Shown here in pieces: positions 55,086-64,000 of a DNA stretch of 64,000 nucleotides (position 1 is its first letter; each line of letters opens with the position of its first letter). The position numbers and the translations under genes are program-made. The DNA comes from Protula sp. h YS-2021 (lineage: Eukaryota; Annelida; Polychaeta; Sabellida; Serpulidae), in assembly GCA_949752745.1 (NCBI GenBank), contig OX457026.1:41889894-41953893 (forward strand). The letters are read 5' to 3'. Under the pieces are notes generated by a model. The model saw only the letters and a list, made by a program, of their open reading frames with translations, ran no database searches and was not told the DNA's origin.

Positions 55086-57575
55086 GTAAGAAACCATTTC
55101 GGTATTAAATAAACCAACATATACATTTAGTTGAAAGTATCTTTATTATTCTTGTTAAAGGTTGTTAACTTTATTACCATTTAAACTTTCATTTGTTGCC
55201 TGTGAGTTCATGCGGGTTATTATGTTTGCAATTTCCCCATGTTGCTGCGGACTTTTTAGTCGTTGTCATATTGTTATAGGTGGATTTTAAAGTATAATAC
55301 TTTGATAAAGGCAATTTGTTTACTTCTTAAATTTTTTAATGAGTGCGTTTAATGTAAACAAATGATTGTATCAAAAATGACAAGAGAAATGGCACACAAT
55401 TTTCTAATAAGGTAAATATAGGCCTGCATTATAATTCCGAACGAAATGTTGAAATCCCACCAATTTGCAAACAGCATTAAAGATTTTAAAGAAAAAACAA
55501 ATGAGCAAATGAATTGCTCAAATCAATAGAAGTTTTAACTTAAATAATTTATTTCGGAGGAAAATTGGGGTATACGCAGGATACCGTCACTAAAGGTCCG
55601 TATTAGTTTTTGTTCATATAGGAATTTCGTGAAATGACTGGGACATTTTTCGTATATTTAAGGCAAATCTGTTTTGGTTTCAGACATACCTAGAGCAAAT
55701 CAAGGTGACAGTGGACTATACTTCCATCGTGTCGATCATATGTGCTCTGTACAAGATAAAACCTTCACACTAAAGGATGGAGGCGAACTTCTTATCAATT
55801 TACAGCGCAATGCCTTTCAGAGAAGCTCTCCAAAAGTCTGTAGTTGTGAAATAAGCTTTCTTCCACCACTGAGTCCCTTCAGTAAACGGGTTATGTTGAC
55901 AATTGGAGATCAACCTGCTCTTGTCCGTAGATATATCAACATTGTATTTAGAAGCTGTGATATGACAAGACGAATTCCGCAAGCGAACGGCCGTATTGCA
56001 AATAACTATACATATCCTCTCCACCAGAGCACATCATTCGGTATTGAAGTAATTCAGCACCTTTCCAGTAGTTCTACTGTTATTATTGGACAGGCTAAAT
56101 TAAGTGGTATGTTTATTTCTACCATTAAAATCTGAATTCTTGCTTGGGCATTGTCATTGTCCAATAAAAATGGCCCACCACTCACACAATGCCCTCAAAG
56201 GTCTTTTCTAAAAAAGTAATATTTTTGTTACTATAAGGAAGAAATAAAGAATGGTACATTGCATGTATGGAAAACAATTAGGTTTTTGGTCATCAGAAAA
56301 TATTCTTGCTATATATTGTTGAGTATTATTAAAGTACCAATTTAAATTACTTAAAACTATTTGCTGATTCAGGCGAAACATTTAATTTAATGCATAGATG
56401 AATATGCTGAAGGAATACACATCGCTCTGAACCGTGGAGCTGGCTCTTAGTATCGTGTGTGTTACCCTGCGGACCCCCTTCCTTAACAAAAAAGGCGGAG
56501 AAAGGGGGTCCTCGTAGAGTGCCAATTTCGTTAAATATGATGGAATTTTCATTCATTCTCCGCGTTATTTCAAACGTTGCACTCCGCGTTAAAGGGTCTT
56601 ATAAAAAGTTATGGATACGAATGGTAACCAGTTGGTACTCGAGTTCCCCTTATTCACCCTTCCGTCCCCCATCCCCGGGAGGAATGGGGGTGGGGCCCTG
56701 AGCTGATATTTCTAAAGAATGTACTGTCAATGTTTTAAAGCTATTGACTTTAAAAATGCGTAGAGTGTGTGCATTATGTTTAAAACATGTAAGATAAAGG
56801 CAATTTCCATTTTCTAGTACCAAGCAACGCAAGACAGGACATGGCCGTAAAATGCAACAGCGGTCCCTTAGAACAAAGGCTTAATTGTCCATCTAAAAGT
56901 GTCAAAAATCAGTCATCGGACAGTAATCCAGGTAAGATTTTTATGCTTATAATAAACGCTAGTTAACGATGTCTTTGATTTAATTATTGCAAGAAAGGTT
57001 TTCAGTTTTATTATAAATTTTTGTTTTACTGGAAGTTTACAAATATGTATAAATAGAGCTATTTTTTCGTCAGTTGTTGCAAAAAGTTATTTTTGTATCG
57101 AACACAGGTCTTACATGATATCGAACACAGGTCTGAATAAAATATGCTGGAGACGCGATGAAGCTATTCGGACATTCTGGCTGAATGGACGCTTCAGACT
57201 CTTTAGTTTTAAATAACTGAAAGCTTAATTTGCATTACATGGTTTTTATATGGTTTGATATATAGGTGCTATTATTGCCGGCATTGTTGTTACTGCTGTT
57301 GTCATAGCAACACTCATAATTGTTGGAATCCTTGTTTTCATGAAAAGGTATGAATCTGGTATTATAATAGGGTTAGTATTGTAATGATTGAATTCTGTAA
57401 AGTTCAATATTCAGACTTTCCGCCACTTATTTAGATAATTAGAATTTGACATAGATTTCTTATCTATATATATTCTTTTATATATTTCTTGTATTACAGT
57501 TCGAGAGAAACACATTCGATTGTTCCCTCGGGACGCAACAAGAAATACCTAATAACAATAAACATTAAATCTTAA
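54296..57575 (+). CDS. Single-pass type I membrane protein, cysteine-rich (six 3' exons, 5' exon not found)
   Basis: Exons 54296-54697, 54948-55085, 55684-56106, 56818-56931, 57266-57347 and 57500-57575 join in frame to 410 codons plus stop. Every join up to the membrane segment is phase 1, the pattern of shuffled extracellular modules. Order: a cysteine-rich module (CKC, CSGERCG, CNSTECRNC) with several N-glycosylation sites, a Thr/Ser-rich linker, a second cysteine-bearing module with CSVQ and CSCEISF, a short spacer, a membrane helix (GAIIAGIVVTAVVIATLIIV and on) and a basic 25-residue tail ending in TAA at 57573-57575. I do not recognise the modules; CUB-like or other beta-sandwich folds are possible. 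The first exon starts in phase 1 after TTTTTCAG, so a signal-peptide exon must lie upstream and was not found. Probable role: cell-surface receptor or adhesion protein, by inference. Confidence 0.7.
55684..56106 (+). CDS. Membrane protein: second extracellular module
   Basis: 423 bases between GGTTTCAG and AGTG|GTATGT. It encodes GDSGLYFHRVDHMCSVQ, then CSCEISFLPPLSPF, CDMTRRIPQ and a serine-rich end. Length and cysteine spacing suggest one folded domain of about 110-140 residues, not identified. Confidence 0.7.
56472..56511. repeat. Hairpin: GGACCCCCTT arms
   Basis: GGACCCCCTT and its inverse AAGGGGGTCC flank a loop of about 20 bases in the intron before the fourth exon of the membrane protein gene. 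Confidence 0.6.
56818..57575 (+). CDS. Membrane protein: spacer, transmembrane helix and tail
   Basis: Exon 56818-56931 ends the ectodomain with CNSGPLEQRLNC. Exon 57266-57347 is almost wholly the membrane helix, followed by FMKR as stop-transfer. Exon 57500-57575 gives the short cytoplasmic tail (SRETHSIVPSGRNKKYL) and the stop codon. AATAAA near 57556 overlaps the coding end, so the true poly(A) site is probably further on. Confidence 0.72.
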
Positions 57576-57803
57576 GCTGAATCGTCAACATCGGAAATGA
57601 ATTCATTAGCTGAAATGCTTACTATAGTCCTAGGTCCAATTAAATTGAAAATATTAACTAATCATTGCTGGGTAATTGAACATCCAAATAGCACATGAAC
57701 GAGAGTATCTTTGTCTCCCAAGTTGCAATAATTGCATACATCATCTTCTATTATCTCTCATTTATACTAGTTAGAGCTACAGCTTACCATATTATATATT
57801 ATT

Positions 57804-58207
57804 AACACTTGACAAGCCTTTGCCTTGCAAGGGCTACATGAATTTGTGCGAGCAGCCGTTGGTATCTTTTTTCTTAACAGTGATCGGATTTTTTTTTTTG
57901 TTTCAAACGTCATGTGAAAAGAGGGTATTTTTTGCAAGTAAATGCGGAGCATTTAACGCACGGCACAGAACACAAAGTTGCTCGGCTTTGAGCGAGCTCT
58001 CACTGCGTAAATAGATAACACGGCGTATGCCTGATCAGTCAATAAAACCTTAAGTCAGCAAAAACCAAACACTACTCGGCTTATAAGACGTATTCAAGCT
58101 GTGTTGCTTGCAATATATTATTCAAGAAATAACCCATTGAAGGAAGTATTTTTGCGTTTTAATTTTTGTCAAGTGTTTAACATTTCGCTACCGAAATGAG
58201 GTTTTAG
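57804..58207 (+). mobile_element. Non-autonomous Helitron-like element, copy B
   Basis: It starts AACACTTGACAAGCC and ends with GTCAAGTGTTTAACATTTCG, CTACCGAAATGAGG and TTTTAG|T. The interior matches 45607-46100, for example CAGCCGTTGGTATC, CTCACTGCGTAAATAG and ACACTACTCGGCTTATAAG. The terminal CTAG has become TTAG. Confidence 0.8.
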
Positions 58208-58209
58208 TC

Positions 58210-59150
58210 TTAAACTGTAATGCAACTCATTTTGGTTCGTTTACTGAGGATTTTATTAGTGGTAAACTGCTGTAACTTACATCTTCCTGGATATTTCTCT
58301 CAACGGTCCATTTTTGCAGAGACGATGGGGTCCGTTATAAGCCCTACCAATTCCCAATAAAAATTTTTACTCTTAGTTTTGAACAAATCAACTTTTGTTC
58401 ACTCCTGAGGTTAAATATATAATACTATTAAAATCGTGCTTCAAAGGGGCATTTTTAAGAGGAATTTCTAATTGCGCTTCTGATTGACACCACAGTATTT
58501 CGAAAAGCTTATATTATGTTATACCCCGAATAAAAAAAGCTTCAAAACTTTCCATGACCCAGAATTATTTGCTTTACGTGCACAACAACAGTGACATTGC
58601 CCATTAAAACAGTGCATCTATTGTTTCATGTCACAGACGAAAGAACCTGCTGAAAAATAGAGAACAAAGGCCAAAGTCCATCGAGAAACAACCCGGTTTG
58701 TATTTGACTTTTCACTTAAATATCAGCTTAATGAGGAAAATAATGCATATTAGGGACAAAAACTCCGTACTCGTAGACTTCACCGTACCACCTTGCCCCT
58801 CCCCGTCTGAACTCCCTGGAAATTCTACCCTGAAAAATTTAATCAGGAATATTCCACCCATTCACGAAATGCCCTATTACTTGTTCAAGGAATGTTTTAT
58901 AAGCTAGAAATGTTTTAGGAGGGGAAGGGACCCCGGGGGAGGGGCTAGGCCACCCTGCATCATATATGTTGTCATGCCTTTTCAAAAGAAAAAAAAATGC
59001 GAAGAAATTGAAATAATTTTTGAAGCCAAACACGGTTCGCTGCTTCGTTTTAAAAAAGGGTAGTTTTCATTCAGTACACCACGTTTCCGTAAAAGGGTGT
59101 CTGTACTGTGCGTTTGAATAAAAAGGATATTCTTATAAAATTAGCTCTTC
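58210..59150. other. Spacer downstream of the membrane protein gene
   Basis: No gene recognised. A segment at 58634-58697 begins after CACAG and could be a skipped or relic exon, but nothing supports it beyond a splice-like start. Confidence 0.35.
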
Positions 59151-61463
59151 CCTAGCTCTTTCCCGATGCTACGGTGAGGAGAAAGGCGATCTTGAACGAA
59201 CGTAAGTTTCCGTATAATGTCTTAGTGGATTGAGTGTGAATATGAATGTTTTGTATGCGCTCAACGGCTTCACGCGAAATACCTTTCCTCCCTAACCACC
59301 CCGCTGCGGCGGCCAAAGCTGGAGGTTTAGAGCCTGGGGTCAATAACAACTCACTTCTGAGATTATTGGGTCTCTTGCTAGATCACTGGAGTTATCCTCT
59401 GGCTTCATGAGTCAATGTTAGGGTCCACTTGCACTGCTTTAATAATAACTAGCGTCTGGCGGCGGCGAAATCACAACATTACCAGTCGCTGCTCGGGACA
59501 CTGAAACGGCAGGCAGCTGTCCCGTAGTCCTACTGCCGTCAAGCTTTCTATTTTCCTCAGACGATTTGTTGTTGGGCGTGTCATGCCTCTCGTAAAATGG
59601 AATTGATCTCCGAGAAACACGATTACCTGCTTTGGCTGTATCTCTGACTTATCTAGATTCATAAGAAGTCACATTTGTCTATGAGATGTGGAGTTTGCCT
59701 GCCCACTCACTCGTCATTTTTGATATTTTGCTGAACAAGTCGCCTAAGCTTTGAAACAGGGACATGAGAAGCCGTCGGCCCCACTCCTTCAGCGACCGCA
59801 TCGCCTTTGCTGAACACCCATCAGGCCTACGACAGACTGAATAGAAAATCTTTGTATCAGTACCGCTTGTCTTCAACCTGAAAGTATAGACACTTCATAT
59901 AGCTGAGATGAACGGGGATGTGGAAGTATGCGTCAGAGAAATATCCTATGTCGCCCACATACCCCTCTCCACTGCCTTTCTTATGTTTTCACACGTGTCC
60001 ATTTGAATTACGGTATTTGCAACATACGATTCAGGGACTTATCAAACTATGTATTACAAACGCTACCCCTCCGTCTGTTTTGCCAGAAAAGCAAACCAGT
60101 CAACAGTCCCACTATCGGACTTTTTTCCATTTTATTTCACAAACGGAAGCGGTATCCATAGCGTAGCCAGCGTACGACTTTGTTTAGAGTCCTGCCTTCT
60201 CCTGGTAAAGAGTTTGAGAGCTCTATCTTTTCCGTGATACCTTTAAAATTACACTAGAGCTCAGAATAGCGTAGACATCGGGAAAATTATTTGGCAAAGC
60301 TTTTCGTCGGACGCCTGGGCAGATTGTCATCTGATCGCTTTTGACCCCGTCCCTGGAAAACACTGGACCTCGTTACCTGGGTTGCGGCGGTGCATTGTTT
60401 TTTCATAGGTGCAGACTTTATCCTCTACAAAGGGAAGTTTCCGACGCCGTGAAGTTCCTGCACATGCCGGTCGTCTAGCTTAGAGATCAGGCTGTCTTGG
60501 AACAACTGGCTTTCAGACGGTGTGGCGTACCGAAGCTGAAACAATTTGTCTTGCCACAGGCGACATGTTTGCGAAATGCAGTCTTGTCACAGTTCTACTG
60601 AAAGTGGGGACGAGTTATTTTAATAAAGTCTTTCGCGCACTTAAACAAACACCTTAATAGTTTAGGGATCACTGTTGCTTCAGAACTCTCCACCCTGTCC
60701 ACCAAACGCTTAATTGAAACTCCATAAATGACAAAGGCTCGTTCTTGCCTATGCTTCAAAAACACGCCATGTCTTTATCCCTAGCACAGCCCTCATGATC
60801 TGGGTTTGATTTGCGGGAGCCACGCCGGTACACGCTTCGGAAGAGACAATGATGAAAAGACAATGGTAACTCGTCACTACAACACCTGTTAGCCTTTTGT
60901 AACCCTAGTTTTTTTTAGGAAATGCGCAAAACTTCTTTTATGTACACTGTGCCAACGACTCCATACGCTGTGCTGAGGGCTAAGAAGTAAAGTCCATAAT
61001 TCCGTGACTCCTTCGATTCTAGTCGAAACTCCATCTCGCAGGCTTGTGGGGGCTTGCCGACGCGCGCGGATACAAACAGAGATTACTTCTACCACATCGC
61101 GGAATGGAATTTCGATCGAGTCCGGGACTGAGGACGAAGCTGTGGCCCTGGCACTATCTCCTGCTTCACTGCATTCACATTCGGGTAGCTGGAGTCTCTA
61201 CGAAACTGTCTGCTTGTGATAGTTCGCAGCGATGCATCGCTTCCGCGGCGTGCGCACGAGATCTGGGTGTTGAATGGCGATTTGTCATTGATATATTCGA
61301 TGCTAACGTTGTTCTCGCGCTCGTCTGGCGTGTCTACGCTGTTACGGATACATCGACCGTAATCAGGCGCATAGTTTTCATTTTCGATATCGCGTCGCCT
61401 CTTCTCCTTCGGGATCTGCCGCTTTTCTGGGGTTGCGATATGCTTCGTCGACTTGACTGTCAC
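59150..61463 (-). mobile_element. DIRS-like retroelement fragment, copy B
   Basis: On the minus strand, 61463-61089 is a charged ORF1-like frame. Segments at 60880-60400 match the DNA of copy A. Frame 59662-59471 reads NLDKSEIQPKQVIVFLGDQ, the RT palm/thumb block. Frame 59349-59152 includes GISREAVERIQNIHIHTQST, similar to the N-terminal domain of DIRS tyrosine recombinases. Many stops break it, and the C-terminal recombinase part is missing. Confidence 0.65.
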
Positions 61464-61818
61464 TTAGATCTGTTGGCGCTCCGCTTGCTATGTTTTACGT
61501 GTCTGTACAATTTGTTAAGGGTTGAGCGGTAAGTCGCGAGGAGGATGAATAAATTCTATCTGCCGGTGATGACACTGCTGAGCTTCCGTAGCGCTGATTG
61601 GCTCTAAATTAACTTTCTTACTTGTTTCGCGACTGTTCTGTCTTCTCTTATGTTGTGGACTCCCTCACCGCTGTTGCTGTGGGCTCCACTCTTCCACTTA
61701 GTGCGAACTCCATAGTACGAGTTGGCGTTAGCCCCAGATGAGCGCTGCGGTTGCACCTGAGGTCGGGGGCAGCATAGCCGCACTAGTAGTAGGAAAAGAG
61801 GGGTTCTGGGTCACTTTG

Positions 61819-62008
61819 TGACGTCATACTGTCTGGAAATGACGTCATCATGTCTGGAGCGGATTTCTGGGTCACTTTGTGACGTCATACTGTCTGGAAG
61901 TGACGTCATAGCGTCTGGACCGGAAGTGTTGTCTGGAGCGGAAGTGACGATAAGCGTTAGGATAGGCGCGGCCATCCATGAGGTTATAATGACGTCATGA
62001 TGACGTCA
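61819..62008. promoter_or_regulatory. Cluster of six perfect CRE sites (TGACGTCA)
   Basis: TGACGTCA occurs at 61819-61826, 61840-61847, 61880-61887, 61901-61908, 61990-61997 and 62001-62008. The intervals carry repeated GTCTGGAGCG(G/A)AA words. TGACGTCA is the palindromic target of CREB/ATF factors. The cluster lies about 0.85-1.0 kb upstream of a TATA promoter. Confidence 0.75.
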
Positions 62009-62165
62009 TACTGTCTGGAGCGAAAGTCTGGAGCGAAAGTCTGGAGCGAAAGTTGTTTGATAGTGTTGGCCGAGTCAATCATCATGAAGTCAACGAACTC
62101 CACCTGTCAATCAGTGTAACCATGGCAACAGACCCTAAAAAGTGATGACCCCCCCCCCCCCCCCC

Positions 62166-62741
62166 TCGAAATTGTGATTTTTGCATATTTATCCGTTTCA
62201 GACGATTCTGAACATTTTTCATTTTTTGGGTCGACCACCCCCCCCCCCCCTCGAAATTGTGATTTTTGTATATTTATCCGTTTCAGACGATTCTGAACAT
62301 TTTTCATTTTTTGGGTCGACCACCCCCCCCCCCCCTCGAAATTGTGATTTTTGTATATTTATCCGTTTCAGACGATTCTGAACATTTTTCATTTTTTGGG
62401 TCGACCACCCCCCCCCCCTCGAAATTGTGATTTTTGTATATTTATCCGTTTCAGACGATTCTGAACATTTTTCATTTTTTGGGTCGACCACCCCCCCCCC
62501 CGCTCGAAATTGTGATTTTTGTATATTTATCCGTTTCAGACGATTCTGAACATTTTTCATTTTTTGGGTCGACCACCCCCCCCCCTCGAAATTGTGATTT
62601 TTGCATATTTATCCGTTTCAGACGATTCTGAACATTTTTCATTTTTTGGGTCGACCACCCCCCCCCCCCCCGAAATTGTGATTTTTGTATATTTATCCGT
62701 TTCAGACGATTCTGAACATTTTTCATTTTTTGGGTCGACCC
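62166..62741. repeat. Seven-copy minisatellite of about 84 bp with poly-C joints
   Basis: Units start at 62166, 62251, 62336, 62419, 62504, 62586 and 62670. Each reads TCGAAATTGTGATTTTTG and onward to GGGTCGACCA, then a run of 9-14 C. Apart from C-run length the units are almost identical, so the array is young. It lies between the CRE cluster and the TATA promoter. Confidence 0.95.
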
Positions 62742-62847
62742 CCCCCCCTCCCTCCCTCCCCCCCCCCCAGGACATACTATGTACCGACCCCCCCCCCACC
62801 TAGGCGAGCAACATTCTGTCATGTCAGCTTCAGTTCCATCAGAGGGG

Positions 62848-62955
62848 TATATAAGGGATGAGCATCCAGCAGTGACAGTCATTTCGGTGAGTGGAGCAAG
62901 GAAGCAATTGGATCACATCAGATCCAGGGATGACATCCAGTGACAACTATTTCGG
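62848..62955 (+). promoter_or_regulatory. TATA promoter and duplicated leader exon
   Basis: TATATAAG at 62848-62855. About 30 bases on, CATCCAGCAGTGACAGTCAT leads to TTTCG|GTGAGT (62886|62887). A near copy, CATCCAGTGACAACTATTTC, leads to TTTCG|GTAAGT (62955|62956). Either could be the donor for a leader exon that splices to the acceptor at 63736. Confidence 0.6.
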
Positions 62956-62996
62956 TAAGTGTTTATTGAAACTTTATAAATAAAAAGTGAACTTTG

Positions 62997-63268
62997 TAAA
63001 CAAACTTTGTAAACAAACTTTAGTTATTTGCATAATTGAAACTTTGTAAACAAACTTTGTAAACAAACTGTGTAAACAAACTTTAGTTATTAGCATAATT
63101 GAAACTTTGTAAACAAACTTTGTAAACAAACTGTGTAAACAAACTTTAGTTATTTGCATAATTGAAACTTTGTAAACAAACTTTGTAAACAAACTTTATA
63201 AATAAAATTTGTAAACAAACTTTGTAAACAAACTTTATAAACAAAATTTGTAAACAAACTTTGTAAAC
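62997..63268. repeat. Minisatellite with 14 forkhead-type GTAAACA sites
   Basis: The 13-base unit AACTTTGTAAACA is repeated, with a higher-order spacer TTAGTTATTTGCATAATTG at intervals of about 65 bases. GTAAACA is the core consensus of forkhead factors. The array lies in the presumed leader intron of the gene that starts at 63763. Confidence 0.85.
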
Positions 63269-63609
63269 AAACTTTGGTTATTTGCTTAATTGAAACTTTG
63301 TAAAACAATACCTTTCGTTATACTTGGTCGATTTATATGAAAATTTCACCATTTGATTCAGTTTTATGTAAAGTTTTGTTATAAAGTAGTCATAGGCTAT
63401 TTGCGCAGCTGGCTGTATGCATTTTTACCGCCATTACAGTGCTTCTTCGCGGATGAATACCATTTGGCAGACCATTTAACTTCACCGCTAGATGTCTCTG
63501 CTGTGCAGCAGTACAGCTGTACAACTGTAAGTGAGATATTCATATACACAAGTAAAATTCTGCTGAGTCAGCAATTTTGAAACAAGTTACACACCATATT
63601 TTGATTACC

Positions 63610-63715
63610 TGGAAGTAGTATAAAAGCATGAGTGAAACATGTCAACTAGTCAACTAGTGATACATTCTGCTGAGTTAACACACCATTGAAGTGGTATAAA
63701 AGGAAGAGTGAAACG
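63610..63715 (+). promoter_or_regulatory. Two further TATA-like motifs in a duplicated segment
   Basis: GTATAAAAGCATGAGTGAAA (about 63618) and GTATAAAAGGAAGAGTGAAA (about 63694) each follow an ATTCTGCTGAGT word. They stand just upstream of the acceptor at 63736 and may be alternative promoters for the downstream gene. Confidence 0.45.
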
Positions 63716-63762
63716 TATAATTTTACTTCATTTCAGTTCTAGCAGTTGATGAAACAACAACG

Positions 63763-64000
63763 ATGGCAACAGTCTACTGTCATGATTGTGATGTGACATT
63801 TCCATCTCTGGAAGTGTTCGTGACACATAGATGTAAACCAGCTAGGTTGAAACGTGCTCGTGAAGAGCTTGTTGAGCAGATTGAAGCCAAGAGACGAAAG
63901 ACCTTACAAGATGATGTTGACAGACCTGATCCAGTCCTCTGCGGTGAATGTATTAAAATATTTCCATCTTTGGATGCGTTTGAGACGCATGCATGTGTTG
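63763..64000 (+). CDS. Zinc-finger-like protein, 5' end only (runs off the window)
   Basis: The frame opens at ATG 63763, 26 bases after the acceptor TTTCAG (63736), and stays open for 79 codons to the window end. Two 19-residue modules share the pattern C-x2-C-x12-H-x-C: CHDCDVTFPSLEVFVTHRC and CGECIKIFPSLDAFETHAC, each with F-P-S-L in the middle. Between them is a basic helix with a likely nuclear signal (KRAREELVEQIEAKRRKT). The repeated module suggests a small zinc-binding fold related to C2H2 fingers with a Cys as last ligand. CRE sites, a TATA box and an intronic forkhead array lie upstream. It could be a host transcription factor or a gene from a large mobile element; nothing visible decides. 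Confidence 0.65.
   Translation, partial: MATVYCHDCDVTFPSLEVFVTHRCKPARLKRAREELVEQIEAKRRKTLQDDVDRPDPVLCGECIKIFPSLDAFETHACV

Noticed and set aside
62166..62741. Regular repeats considered as a CRISPR array
   Set aside because: There are no unique spacers; the units are contiguous and the host is eukaryotic.
62107..62882. Gly-rich and Pro-rich frames over the poly-C array
   Set aside because: Products of the 84-bp minisatellite; the frame depends on C-run length.

Overview
This is animal genomic DNA, almost certainly from a mollusc and plausibly a bivalve. Genes are split by GT-AG introns, background DNA is AT-rich, microsatellites are common, and much of the window is transposon debris. The mollusc call rests on a secreted gene that joins a temptin-type module to a copper monooxygenase of the DBH/PHM type, and on several 'pearl'/Helitron-like elements with internal tandem units. 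I see no rRNA or tRNA gene and no CRISPR array.

Layout. (1) 1-2.5 kb: microsatellites and a Helitron-like element. (2) 2.9-7.4 kb, plus strand: a decayed multi-exon gene with a ParB/sulfiredoxin-like domain, basic linker exons and a conserved C-terminal module; it has frameshifts, an in-frame stop, a lost splice acceptor and a tandemly duplicated exon pair. (3) 10.4-29.6 kb, minus strand: the temptin/copper monooxygenase gene, about 13 coding exons and about 615 codons, with all six expected copper ligands and a hydrophobic, GPI-signal-like C-terminus. Its introns hold a DIRS-like retroelement, a three-deep nest of DNA transposons, minisatellites and pearl-like repeats. (4) 30.3-36.4 kb: repeats, including a fold-back element with a perfect 9-bp target duplication and a (GACG)-bearing TIR element. 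(5) 36.5-41.6 kb: a degraded BEL/Pao retrotransposon. (6) 43.5-44.5 kb, minus strand: relics of temptin exons 3 and 4, showing an old partial duplicate of gene 3. (7) 45.6-53.7 kb: Helitron-like copy, non-LTR 3' ends, zinc-finger-like relic, a second fold-back element with a 9-bp target duplication, and a DIRS-like fragment. (8) 54.3-57.6 kb, plus strand: the 3' six exons of a cysteine-rich single-pass membrane protein gene. (9) 57.8-61.5 kb: another Helitron-like copy and a second DIRS-like copy in the opposite orientation. (10) 61.8-64.0 kb: six perfect cAMP-response elements, a poly-C minisatellite, a TATA promoter, an intron packed with forkhead-type motifs, and the start of a zinc-finger-like gene that runs off the window.

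The likely working genes are therefore the temptin/monooxygenase gene, the membrane protein gene and the terminal zinc-finger gene. The ParB-like gene and the retroelements look broken. Exon joins were worked out by hand from splice sites, reading phase and family resemblance; exon 10 of the monooxygenase gene has an uncertain 3' end.
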